NCBI GenBank assembly: GCA_964017065.1 | Contig: OZ024788.1 | Span: 776,727 to 840,726, forward strand | Reading direction: 5' to 3' | DNA length: 64,000 nucleotides | Source: Haliclona indistincta | Lineage: Eukaryota; Porifera; Demospongiae; Haplosclerida; Chalinidae | Shown: one piece after another, positions 49,591-61,272 of the stretch | Position numbering within the stretch: the first letter of the stretch is position 1 | How the letters are laid out: each line of letters begins with the position of its first letter | Program-made: the position numbers and the translations under genes | Notes under the pieces: generated by a model | Databases searched by the model: none | What the model was told of the DNA's origin: nothing | Seen by the model: only the letters and a program-made list of their open reading frames with translations

Positions 49591-50354
49591 CACTCAGCAT
49601 GCATAATTACTGTCTTTAAAAAAAAATTTATTAGTAATATTTTTTAAATAGAAGTTTATGTACAATACAGAAAAAGTCATGTACAAGGACTAGCGTAAGA
49701 TAAAATTTGATATAATATGAAACTAATAAGAGGACACAGATAAAGCTATAGTAAGAAAAAAAAATAGTTCAGATAGGAAATTCTGTATCTATTTTTGGAA
49801 GTCATGGCTGACATAGATTTGAACTATCTTTATTTTTGCTTAATTAAATTTAGTTTATCATATCCATTGTAGTAACAACAAATAATTTACTAAAAATTAA
49901 TAAAAAAAAAACAAATAGGTCAGGATGATCTTTAATAAAGTTCAGGATGACATAAAAATTAATAAGTAAATAAATAAGTGTATGTTACAAAGAAATAATA
50001 GAAACAGAATGAAAAGACAAGGTCGCCTACACACAATGAGGAGAAAGGCAGTTCCAAATAGGAACACAGCTGAACTAGAAAGAAGACATAGTTTTGACTG
50101 ATGGACCATAATAAAGAGGACGAGAGTTAGTGCGACGAAGATTAGGATAAGGATGGGAATGAAAAAAGAGGAAGGGATAATGGAGGATTTTGAAAGGATT
50201 CTGAAACACAGTTGAACATTCTGGCTTCTACGACGACTAAAGAGAGACTGTAGATTCAATGAGGATAACTTGTGCGCAGGTTAGGGATATAATGCATGTA
50301 AACTGTATGTAACTATAATGTATGATAAATTCTTAACATAGTACATGTAAAATC
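49591..50354. other. AT-rich intergenic DNA with LINE-like 3' debris
   Basis: AT-rich with poly(A)/poly(T) runs. On the reverse strand about 49,940-50,260, one frame resembles the degenerate C-terminus of a LINE ORF (an FHS...RRTNSRPLYYG-like stretch). No gene is supported. Confidence 0.3.
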
Positions 50355-53300
50355 CTAGTTAAATGATAAAGCTCTCAATAAAGACCTCATGTACACCGTA
50401 CAGAATTGCTGTTTGATATCAAAACCAATGTCAGATAGTCCATTTTCTCTTCTTGTTGTGTTAGTTTTTGCTGCTAATGATGATGCTGCTGCCTCTAAAG
50501 CTTGAATTAGTAGGTCAGAAGTTCTCATGTAAGTAGATACATGTAAGATTAATATTACAAGAAAGTTTTTCTTCAGTGACTGTACAAGTTTATTTATACC
50601 TCTCAGCCGAAACCACTCCTGTGTTTGATGGACTAGTTCCAGCAATCCCTGTGTGTTATCACTGCTACTAAACTCTTCATTCCTCCCCGTTGCGCTCTCT
50701 GAAAACTTCAACTCGATGGTGTAGTTATGGAGATCATAACATTCCAGAGATGCTACAGAGCTTGTTAGGCTAAAAGGTGTTACTGACGTTTCTAGTGTCT
50801 TTAGAGTGGTGCTTGTCTGAAAGGCAGTAGTAATAAGAGCCATGCCAATGTCACCAAACTCATTTCCACTGATGTCCAGCTCTTGTAATGACTGGTTGAC
50901 AGCAAGTGCTCTGATAAGTGACTCCATGCCCTTATCTGATATACCACAACTACTTATGCCCAGTTTTCTCAAGGTAGTGTTTGTCTTAAGCACAGTAGCA
51001 ATATAAGCTATGCCATTGTCACCAATCTCGTTGTCACTGATATCGAGCTCTTGTAATGAACTGTTTACAGCAAGTGCTCTAGCTAGTGACTCCGCTCCAT
51101 CGTCTGATATACCACACCATACCATATTCAGTGTTCTCAGGATGTTATTTGTTTGAAGAGCAGTGGAAATATGAAACGCAGTTTTGTCACTTAACTTGTC
51201 TGAACTAATGTCCAATTTTTCAAGTGGCACATTTTCAGCAAGTGCTCTAGCTAGTGACTCTGCTCCATCATCTGATATGTTAATGTGTAGTGTTTTCAAA
51301 GCGGTGTTTTTCAGTAAATATGCTATGCCATTGCCACTAATCTTATTGGATTTGATATCCAACTCTTCTAATGACCTGTTGACAGCTAGTGCTCTAACTA
51401 GTAACTCCACCCCGACATCAGACATGCCGCAACAGCTAATGTTCAGTGTTCTCAAGGTAGTGTTTGTGAGAAGAGCAGTTGCAATATGAGCTATGCCATA
51501 GTCACCAAACCGATTGTGACTGATATTCAGCTCTTGTAAAGACTTGTTAACGGCAAGACCTCTAGCTAGTGATTCTACCCCCTCATATGAGAATGGCCAA
51601 TAAGCAATGTCCAATAATCTCAAATTTGTGTTTGTTTGAAGAATTTTGGCTATAGTACAAGCATTGACAAACTTATTTGATCTTAAATTCAGTTCTGTCA
51701 CTCCATGTAAAACACTCCTTCCTTCAGCATGTTTGGAATACTCAGCTAGTAGTAATCCAAACGAGTGGTCATCGAGAACACACGTATCTAGGTTCAGTGT
51801 GAGGTCACTGCTGTGTCTACTAGCTATAGCCAAGAAATATCCGATAGACATACATGTATACTCCTGTTTATACAGGTTTACACCTTCTAGATCCAGCTTA
51901 TTGCTCATCCTAGATAAAAATTTTCGATATAGTGATTCATTGGTAATTTGTGTGTCAAAGAAACATTCTAAATAATCGCACAAAGTACGCTTAGAAGATT
52001 TGTCTCTAAAAAAATCTCTACCGGTAAGAATATGTTGAACACCTTGATTTGCAAGTTTAGTGAACCAAGCATAGAACTGTAATACAGCATCGAATCGAGG
52101 GTTGCCACGCAGGCTTTGGAACGCACTCACCTGCTCACTTTCTCTCATTTTGGAGATAAAATAAGCAGCAAGCAGCTCTTGGATTGATAAATGACTAAAA
52201 TTGTAAAACATTATTTTGCTACGACTACCTGCCCACTGGACCTTCTGCAGCACTCCCATGGCAGGGAGATCTTGCTGGTCTGGCTGAGGTAAGAGAGTCG
52301 AAAGTTCATTTTGGGAAAAAACAACTTTGTTTTGCATGATTCCCTCGTATGCTAATTTACTGATGTTGTTAATATGTTCTTTAAGATCAAGAGGGAGGTC
52401 ATCTAGTGAACATATCGACAGTTTTATTGTTCTATTCGGTTGACGGGTATGAACTTCATTATAAATACCGCACAAGAGAACCTCATAAAATAGCTCATAT
52501 TGGGTGGTGGGTAGAGTATGGTTGCGTTCTAGATATACTAGTGTAAGAATGGCGGCATTGAGTGGTATGTAACAGATGCTTTCAATGGCTGGATATTTAC
52601 TGAAATGCTCTTCCAGCTTGCTGCATTCAACTGTTACTTCATCAGAGGATAGCTGAGTAGACAATGCTTCTCGGAAGTACTCATGAAAGCTCTCCTTGGT
52701 GAACCCAAGAATCTCCACTCGGTTAACATTGGGCCTTTTGTGTAGGTCCAGTGAGGAGTCTGGTCGAGAGGTGATGAGGATGGTAGTGTTGGATGAAACA
52801 GAACGAAGGAGTTTGCCAAGGAAAGAATTATCAGGGGGACAACTCAGATCTGGAGATGCTCGAAGGCAAGCCGGTGCCTCATCCCAGCCATCAAAAATAA
52901 TCAAGCATTTCAAGCTATTTTTGACTGATTGGGCCACCGTTCCCACAATTTCTTTCTCATCATCGTTTCCACTAGCCACTAGGAGAAGCTCATCTAAACT
53001 CATGCTTGGTCCAGCTGAATGAACAGCTGGATGGCGCAGGTAAACAAGAGCCACCAGGTCAAACATGGCCAGGTTACCATTGGCCCACTCATGGCAGTAA
53101 TGGTGAGCTAGTGTTGTTTTGCCTGACCCTAATGCTCCCTCTACTAGAATCACTAATGGTCGGCAAGTATTCTTAAAGATGCCATCATCAAAGATGCTAT
53201 CCCTATCTACTGGTACCTTACAAGCCATGACTTGCTCGAGCTCTCCTTTGACTCGATGCGTTGTCAGTTTATCAGCTTCGCGACCGTATCGCATTCCCTT

Positions 53301-53878
53301 TTCTTTAGTCATAGCTAATTTAATGTGCTTACTGATTGGTAGTGGCAGCCATGTTGTGGGTGGAGTTTGATACACTCTCTTGAGTTTGTCCACATACACA
53401 GAAAGATAGCACTGATCTGTGTATAGACGAGAACATCATACATTAGTAATATTGGAATACATTAATACATACCAGCAGGTGTTGAGTTCAGCACACTACA
53501 TGATGCAGTCTCAGCTTCGCCGCAGCTCTCAACGTTTCTGCGTCGACGTCTACATGTATGTTCCAGGCATTTTTTACGCAGAATTGAAGCAATCTCCTTA
53601 TCTATGACCTCCAAGATGTTGACAAATCTACCGAATAAATTAGGTGTCGTCTTAATCGCTTCCATAGTCGCTACCGTGAGGCTGGCTATCTTGTGTCCGG
53701 GGCCCAACCCTGTAGCTGCAATGGCGTCTGTGTGAATAGCATCAGTGATCAGACCAGCCTGGAGGAGCTCAGAGGAGAAGGACGGCAGGTCAGCATTAGG
53801 AACGCGACGGTTGATAGCGGCAATGTGTCCTTTCACTGCCAAATACTCGGGACTCTCTGTCTCTAGCGAATGCGCCAT
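50355..53878 (-). CDS. NLR-type receptor: CARD-like, NACHT, LRR
   Basis: Two exons, 53473-53878 and 50355-53416, joined in phase 1, giving about 1,155 residues. The N-terminal exon (about 5-110) is a helical death-fold domain, CARD-like by pattern (LLQAGLITDAIH ... KIASLTVATMEAIKTTPNLF), followed by a basic linker. NACHT: Walker A GALGSGKTT at 229-237, Walker B LIIFDGWDEA at 307-316, an ILITSRPDS sensor motif, then winged-helix-type segments. From about 690 to 1,010 there are ribonuclease-inhibitor-type leucine-rich repeats (SLQELDISDNEIGDNGIAYI units). The last about 110 residues are unclassified. Such receptors sense microbial or stress signals and oligomerise through NACHT. Sponges are known to carry large NLR families of this build. 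The start is the ATG at 53,878. Whether the first domain is CARD or Death is undecided. Confidence 0.9.
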
Positions 53879-54056
53879 AATTATTCGAGGCACGGGTATA
53901 ATTCATCACATGCCTCCCTAGCCTCGTGACCAGGCCAGGCCTGCAGGCTGGTCACGAGGCTTATGCCTCCCACGTGATATAGATCTCAAGTCAAGTCATG
54001 AATAATAGAGAGATTAAGATGCACGTCACGTGAAACTTAACGTGTACGCAGAACCT

Positions 54057-54719
54057 GTAATTCCTAGCTTTGCCATCAATCGCATGTCTTCTTCTACTGC
54101 GTAAAATTGTTTACCTGGCTAAATTGCTATCCCCAGACAATAACTCCATCAGCTCTAAAGTTCTCACTTCCGTTGCCATTGTTGACCCAGCGAATGTGTC
54201 CATCATACAACAATGCAGGATGCTTGAATCCATCGTTGGTGCTACTATCCTGGATGAATGCCTAGAGTATCCTGATGACGCAATCCATCTCGTCAAAGCA
54301 CAAAAGCCTCAGATTCTCCTTGACAATATCATATCCGTTATATCATCTGGCCTGAATCACCCGTCTGCCAATTTTGTTGCAATGGTAGCTGGCGACGGTT
54401 ACTCTTGGTGTAGACTCTGGGACAAGGCGCTGGATCATGGCAGCCATGGCACAGAACAATTACAAAGGATTATACGCCACCTGACTCAACCAGTACATGA
54501 TAATTTTCGCTGCCATCTTTGTGATCAGATTGTCTCCACCTCTTGGTTACTCCACATTTGTTCAAGTCATACTGTATCCCTTAATTCAAATAACCTTTGT
54601 GAACAAGATATCCTCGACCTTCTGATCAAAGAACATGATGATATTTTTAGTATTATTTTTCCTAAATAGTGTGTTCCATGTTATGCCCTTTGGGTCTCGC
54701 ATTATTATTATTATTATTA
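54057..54719 (+). mobile_element. LINE 3' end with C-terminal zinc finger, copy 1
   Basis: A 199-codon open frame (54,070-54,669) ends with an FRCHLCDQ ... WLLHICSSH zinc-finger-like motif. A short 3' UTR and an ATT-repeat tail follow. It is almost identical to 61,273-61,923 (reverse strand), and both copies start at the same base (AGCTTTGCCATCAATCG). The polymerase domain is missing. The clade is unassigned. Confidence 0.7.
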
Positions 54720-54976
54720 ATTCACGTTAGACGTTACAGGTAGCTTTCCAATGGCAATGGCGCATATGCATTATTACCCTGGGCGCGTAGGCGCCGGAGG
54801 GTTAAGCGTTTGTCCATGTCCGTATGTATATATGTGTGTGTGTACAAAAACAGGGCCGTTTGGTGTTGGGACTTACCATACAATACTTCTCAACGGCTGT
54901 GTTGAGAGATTCTTACTCCTCTAAAGTGGTCTACAAAGTCGGCAGACTCTTCTGCGGCGTGCTATGGCCATAGTAT

Positions 54977-54979
54977 CTA

Positions 54980-55012
<33 letters not shown>

Positions 55013-55831
55013 GAGAACACACACCAACATAGGTGCATAAGTATAATTAAGAAGTTAGAATAGTCCGGAGCATTAGTTCAGTATCAGAAATACCATGAAT
55101 AATATCAAGATTCCTTTTCAAAAAGGGCCGAACAACAGCAGCACAATAATTTATCATCATCATGGTAGACTTTCAAAAATTGCGACCCAAACACAGAATT
55201 GAGACCAGCGAAGGAATACACCAGAACAGATGAATCACGAAAAACAGCACGAACAAGCAGATTCGAACTGTTAGAAGCTCTGTCAATAAATTTAGCAGAT
55301 CTTGAGAATACAAGGTTATAAATACTTAACATATTAGCACAACAGTGCAAAATAGAAGTGTGAGTGTTAGCAGGTAGAGACCAGATACGTCGCAAGCAGT
55401 TATTAAAAGCCACCTCAAGGACTCTAAGAGATTTAGATGAGAGTTTCCACAGCTCGCAGCCATACAAAGCAAGGCAATGAGATTGAAATAAGTATGATAG
55501 GAGGGAAGGACCAACGTACCCGAGGGTGGTGAAGAGATTATTGGCTGCACCGATAAGATAACGAGTCTTAAGCAGAATATCCTCAGAATCTGAAAGATCA
55601 TATTTCAACCTGTTACCAAGATGTAGCACTGAGTCAGCAAAATGTAGAGATTGCCCAAAGAAATTGAAGCAGACATCATCAGAAGCCCGATTACCAAGAC
55701 AAAATTTGATCAACTGAGTTTTCTGTGGATTAAAAACAAGGCCACAATCAGATGCAAAGGATTCACAAGTACAAAGCAATAAACGCAGCGCAGAAGCAGA
55801 GGGAGCTAACAAAACAACATCATCTGCTTAT
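54977..55831 (-). mobile_element. 5'-truncated LINE (RT from YADD to C-terminus)
   Basis: A reverse-strand frame of about 235 codons (55,105-55,812) begins right at the ADDVVLLAP catalytic motif. It continues through the RT palm end (GLVFNPQKTQLIKF) and thumb to the end of the ORF. It is followed by an (AAT)n tail of about 12 units (54,977-55,012). The family is different from the LINE at 1,179-4,482. Confidence 0.75.
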
Positions 55832-56033
55832 AATACAGCGCTAATAATTATTATGAACATTATACGGTAACTCACTAGAGGTGTGTCGCCCAACCTTCCC
55901 GCATGAGCGTTGAAACTTATGTCATGTGAGGTCGGGCCACGCCCAACTAGTACAGGCAGAGGAATTTTTGCGGTGAGTATTGCTTCTCACGATCGTATGT
56001 CAGTACTTAGTTTTTGCTCAGAGAAACAAAACG

Positions 56034-56471
56034 GATGGCTCGTAAAAGGAAAAACACCTGTGCTGTTGCTGTGACGTTGATCGACAGTTGGAAATGTCAG
56101 CACGCCAAACAGATCGCCTTGCCTCTGAGACACCAGAGCAGCGGCAGATTCGGTTGCAAAGTATGTCAGCAAGCAATGCAGTTCGCCTTGCCTCTGAGAC
56201 ACCAGAGCAGCGGCAGATTCGGTTGCAAAGTATGTCAGCAAGCAATTCAGTTCGCCTTGCCTCTGAGACACCAGAACAGCGGCAGATTCGGTTGCAAAGT
56301 ATGTCAGCACGCAATGCAGTTCGTGTTGCCTTGATTCAGAGACAATTTTTATTCTCCGCCACAAAAGGAGCTCAGAACTTCATGAACACTATAATTATGT
56401 CTACAGTAGTGAAAATATTCTTTTTTGTTCTAATGGGCGGTACAATAGATCACAGTACACAATACAACTAG
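56034..56471 (+). pseudogene. Helitron-type repeat protein fragment (RLASETPEQRQ motifs)
   Basis: Starts at an ATG (56,034: MARKRKNTCAVAV...). After a frameshift near 56,080 it continues as three tandem 66-bp (22-residue) units of SNAVRLASETPEQRQIRLQS type (56,100-56,330) and then degenerates. Repeats of this R-A-x-E-T-P-E-Q-R pattern are familiar from N-terminal regions of Helitron/Pif1-helicase-associated proteins in animal genomes (from memory). No helicase or Rep domain follows. Confidence 0.5.
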
Positions 56472-56535
56472 CATTCACAACAATTTCTGCACATTTGCAT
56501 AGCGCACAGGGTATGTGTTCCATTGAACTCTTGTT

Positions 56536-57690
56536 ATTCTAGCATAAATAAAATTTCCGGCCGAGAGGGCATGGGCGTTATTTAGAATCATTCCCCAATC
56601 ATTGCTGTGTATTTTGGACCTAGATTCCGTGTTCTTCTCGTCGGTCTTACGGAGGGAATCGTTTGTCCTATGACTACCATACTTTGAGAAACAAGAAAGT
56701 AGTAAGTGGGACACTGATAAAGAAGGAAAGTTTTATCTAGAGGCTAGTCTGTTGCATCTGCAGTCATAGGCGGCTGCAGGCCCGGGCATGCCCGGGCTGG
56801 GCTGGCCAGCTGAAATTTTTTTCCATCGAACGCACGCACTTTCCATCGCACTTTTGACCATCGAACGAGACTTATCGTCGAAGTTGTGGGACCAAGTGGA
56901 TGAGCTTGTTCTTCGCTTTGCAGAGACTCACAAGAACAGCCGAATAATATTGTCATGACCATGCAATAATAACATTCATTATTATAACTACAATATTAAT
57001 GAAACCACACCCCTATGAATATCATTAACGCAAAAATTTTCGCGGCGCGCAAGCGCGCCGATAGACACTTCTTCTACTGGGCCCGGATTTCTGCAGCCGC
57101 CTATGTCTGCAGTATCCATTCATTTCATGCCTGAAATCACGCTGTTTTCAGTTGTGAATCGCTATTCACGTCTTCAGATGCATGGATATACACCGCAAAG
57201 GTTTGCTAACAATGTTGTTTGAAGTACTAAGTGCTAGAAAGCAGCTAAAGTTGAGAACAGACGGCAGACGCAACTCGCAGTGACTCGATTTGATCTCGTC
57301 TAATCCGTCCGTGCTTCTCGGCCTCGGTTGTTTTCTCGCGTCTAATGCATCAAGTAACATTGTTAGCAAACCTTTGCGGTGTATATCCATGCATCTGAAG
57401 ACGTGAATAGCGATTCACAACTGAAAACAGCGTGATTTCAGGCATGAAATGAATGGATACTGCAGATGCAACAGACTAGCCTCTAGATAAAACTTTCCTT
57501 CATTATCAGTGTCCCACTTACTACTTTCTTGTTTCTCAAAGTATGGTAGTCATAGGACAAACGATTCCCTCCGTAAGACCGACGAGAACAACACGGAATC
57601 TAGGTCCAAAATACACAGCAATGATTGGGGAATGATTCTAAATAACGCCCATGCCCCCTCGGCCGGAAATTTTATTTATGCTAGAATAAT
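56536..57690. mobile_element. Large foldback (palindromic) element
   Basis: Left arm 56,536-56,764 plus 57,106-57,215 and right arm 57,350-57,690 are inverted copies, about 340 bp each, nearly identical. The spacer is about 135 bp. The left arm is interrupted by the hAT-like MITE 56,765-57,105, which the right arm lacks. No coding domain. Confidence 0.75.
56765..57105. mobile_element. hAT-like MITE with 8-bp target duplication
   Basis: 341 bp with inverted ends CATAGGCGGCTGCAG / CTGCAGCCGCCTATG and GC-rich subterminal repeats. It is flanked by TCTGCAGT on both sides (56,757-56,764 and 57,106-57,113). The right arm of the surrounding palindrome shows the single TCTGCAGT empty site. An 8-bp duplication is the hAT hallmark. 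Confidence 0.85.
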
Positions 57691-58356
57691 AATGCATATG
57701 CCCCATTAAGATTCGCGTTTACCTGTGCTGAGCGCCCGGGCGACTGGATAAGCAGGAAGACGACTAGCTGTCAAAATTTTAGCTTTTGCATTCAGAGTGG
57801 ATCGAAAGGTAAGCAAAACGTCATGAATAACAGCTACACAAGTCGGTAGCTATGCGCGAACAATAGCACTTCGATCCGAGCAGTGCAGAGGCTTGATTGA
57901 ATATCATACGCTCGATGAAACTATGGTCGCTCCTGTTCTGACGACTCGCCTGGGCGAAGGACAGCACGTACAAGCGTTTCAACAAGTCGAGTGTGTAGAG
58001 CAGGCATCAAGCAACAGTTTAGTTTAAAGCAAACGTGGATCTGATGAAACTCAGAGCTGCAAAATGTTCAGGGAAACAGCCAACCTGTAGAAGGGGGTCT
58101 AGACGTACGTAACGGGTAAAATCAACGGGTAGCCAGCAAATTGTACCGGACTTGTAGCGCTCACGTGATCATTTACACGTTACGCGTTACACGTACGTAC
58201 TGAGTGAAAGACGTGCAACTTAATCTCGCTAATGATTACCGCCAATCACGCGCGAAATCTGAAGCAAGCACTTTGCAGCTAGTCCATTTGACTCGATTTG
58301 AGGGACTGTAGACGGCCGTGACTTTAACAGCGTTCTTGAGGCACACCAGCGTGATA
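57691..58356. other. Unannotated repeat-rich DNA
   Basis: No open frame with recognisable content and no clear element borders. Confidence 0.3.
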
Positions 58357-59903
58357 AGGTAAAGTGGCCTAATTTTCGGTCACCGCCTATTTCCGGTCAC
58401 TTTGCAGAAAACCCTTCGCCCTGAAAAGAAGGGGCTTTCACTCCAGCAGCCGTAGTGGCAACATCCCTCTACCACCACAGCCAGACTGAGGCTAACTGAC
58501 TACTTCCTGTTGGTATAATCAGAGCCACTCTGAACCTTTGTGTGCTTGACGGAGCTGAAGTAAAAAAGAGAAACTTTGCCTCGTTATGAATTTTAATTCT
58601 TAAAAGAAGATGTAACTCGTTAGCAAACTAAGCTTAAACTAAAGACTGAACATTAATGAAAATGCAGACATAGTAGTATCCTGCTATCTCCAGCGATTTC
58701 GAGCTGGCAGATGCCTGTATCACTGTAGGTGGAGCTCATTTCAAGCTTTACGTGGGCGGTGACATTGCAAAACAGCTTTTACAAATTTCTCTGCCGCGAA
58801 AACAAATGAAATCATGCAGACAGCTTTGAAAGCGGCAGGAGACGAACAAAGCTGATCGTAGCGCGGCACACAATTTCGGAAATCTCTACAGCACTCAGCA
58901 TTTAGACCAACTATAACTGTAAGGTAAAGTGGCCTAATTTCGGTCACCGCCTATTTCCGGTCACTTTGCAGAAAACCCATCGCCCTGGAAAGAAGGGGCT
59001 TTCACTCCAGCAGCCAATATGCTGCCTTCGTAGTGGCAACATCCCTCTACCACCACAGCCAGACTGAGGCTAACTGACTACTTCCTGTTGGTATAATCGG
59101 TGCCACTCTGAACCTTTGTATGCTTGACGAAGCTGAATTAAAGAAGAGAAACTTTGCCTTATGAACTTTAATTCTTAAAAGAAGATGTAACTCGTCAGCA
59201 AACTTATCTTAAACTAAAGACTGAACATTAATGAAAATGCAGACATAGTAGTATCCTGCTATCTTCAGCGATTTCGAGCTGGCAGATGCCTGTATCATGG
59301 TAGGTGGAGCTCATTTCAAGCTCTACGTAGGCGGTGACATTGCAAAACAGCTTTCAGTACAAAATAGTTATAATTTCTCTGCCGCGAAAACCAATAAAAT
59401 CTTGCAGACAGTTTTGAAAGCGGCAGGAGACGACCAAAGCTGATCGTAGCGCGGCACACAATTTCAGAAATCTCTACAACACTTAGCATTTAGACCAACT
59501 ATAGCTGTACTAAGAATCCGTGCCATAAACATCTGCTAAATGCAATCATTATACAAAAGTACTGCTTACTGCGAATAATAGAATGTTATAGGATGCTGAA
59601 CACATCTATTTCTAGCAAAAACAGCCGCCAAACTCTCGTCGTTAGCATAGAAAGTCGTTTTTCAAAGTGACCGGAATTACCCAATTTAACCCCGATTTTC
59701 GCTATTTATGGTTACTAGTTTTTATTAATTCTTGCTGCCAAGAAGCATCGAATCTTCAACGCCAACTTTCTCCTGCTGAAAGAGTATACCCAGTAGTATC
59801 AGTGACTGCAATGCAAGAGCTCGTGGCTCGTTCGTCTTGGCGCTCGGTGCGTGCAAACCTGAACGAGCCAAACATTGGCCGGAAATAGGCCACTTTACCT
59901 TAC
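58357..59903. mobile_element. TIR element with internal tandem duplication
   Basis: TAAGGTAAAGTGGCCTA at 58,357 and again near 58,920 faces the complement TAGGCCACTTTACCTTA at 59,887-59,903. The two forward copies begin a tandem duplication of about 565 bp (58,357-58,920 and 58,920-59,510). The third part (59,511-59,903) is unique. No transposase seen. Confidence 0.55.
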
Positions 59904-60039
59904 TGTCTCTACTCTTGGTACAAGGAGCATCCGTAGTTGTACAATAAGCAGCAATGACAAGGCCCAGGATAACTCGGATACAGATGTCAACTAGATCAAA
60001 AGGTTTAATAATTCGCTGTGTCTACAGTGCCGGTACCGG

Positions 60040-60225
60040 CATCCAAAAACTTTACCTTAAATTGCCGGTACCGGTGTCACGGACCCCCGGTGATGAGTGA
60101 CCCCCGGTCACATATCACCGGTGATTTGTGACTCACGCCGCGCACGGTGGGTCACATATCACCGGAGCTAGCAGCAAGTCCCGCGGTGATGTGTGACTCC
60201 ACGGTGATATGTGACCCCTCCGGAA
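60040..60225. repeat. Cluster of short palindromes
   Basis: Repeated inverted motifs GTCACATATCACCGG / CCGGTGATTTGTGAC, CGGTGATATGTGAC and GGTACCGG within about 190 bp, four or more copies in both orientations. Confidence 0.6.
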
Positions 60226-60479
60226 AAAACGCCGCGCATATCATGGCAAGTATTTTTAAATACTTTGTTGCTTGCCTTCGGAAACAGAGAGCGCCGAGTA
60301 AATAATTTTAAAGAAAATTAATTACAGCCATGCAGTCCAAACATGCAGAAAATTGGCAATAAATCTATGGATTATTGACATAATTATTTACACTTGTCCA
60401 TCGTTATACATGTAGCATTGTAGTTCCAGCAGCACTTTTAGTTGTTATGCAGTGGTTCTCATGCAGATAGTTATTCGTA

Positions 60480-60752
60480 CTTTACTGCCAGAACTTCCCA
60501 GTGTTCCTGAAATCCATGCAGTACCCACAGGCAAACGAGTACACCACAGTCATCACAGTTTGACTGCAGAGGCAAATTCCCTCTCTGCAAGTTGAGTTCA
60601 GTAAGATAGAGTTGATTAAAAAATATATAATTGATGACCTCTTCCAGTGAGTACTTCCACAAGCGCTCAGCATAATTTCTGTCCATCATCATCTTGCAAC
60701 TGTTTCTTTTGGATACCACTGAATTATTGGACATACTTGAATTGTGTGACAA
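60480..60752 (-). pseudogene. Ulp1/SENP-type (C48) cysteine protease fragment
   Basis: One reverse-strand frame reads LPLQSNCDDCGVLVCLW. This matches the catalytic-cysteine block of Ulp1-family SUMO proteases, where Q-x-N-x-x-D-C-G-V-F/L-V-C is typical, with the Gln and Cys both in place. The His/Asp part is not found upstream. Given the repeat-filled surroundings it is more likely a relic of a transposon-borne protease than a host gene. Confidence 0.45.
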
Positions 60753-61272
60753 TCAATCAACTAGGTCAGTGCTGCAGTCATTGGATGTAGATAGACAAGA
60801 ATAGACCCTTGTAGATCCATCATCTATTAGTATTATGCATGAATTATAAACAGGAATGAATTACATGATCAAATGAACAGATTTCACAAAACCCTCGGCA
60901 TGTTGCACATTGTAAAGTTAGCGTCTTGGTTACGGTTTGCAGAAGGAGCTTTGCAGCTAAAGCCAACCTGCTTGCTATTGAAACTGCACTGCTAACCAGA
61001 AGACAGCAAAGTGCTGAACCACAGGACAAGGTGTGTCAAGTGGGCGTGACCGTGAACACTGAGTAGGTAGCCATTGATAGGCTTTTTCTTGACATATCTA
61101 CCATAACTCGAGAACGAAAGCACTTTAGCAAAATCCACGAGTCAAATTGCAAGCCCTTGCGGTGCCGCTATCATGTCATAACTTTACCAGCGCGTAAAAG
61201 TGATCGCTGTTCTCTGCAGCTCGATGGACAGCGAATTGCAAACCAAGTACCGTAACCCTCGCGCATGCGCCG

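Noticed and set aside
49942..50259. Hydrophobic reverse-strand ORF of 105 codons resembling a membrane protein
   Set aside because: Another frame of the same strand resembles a decayed LINE C-terminus; the hydrophobic reading is a shadow of AT-rich sequence.
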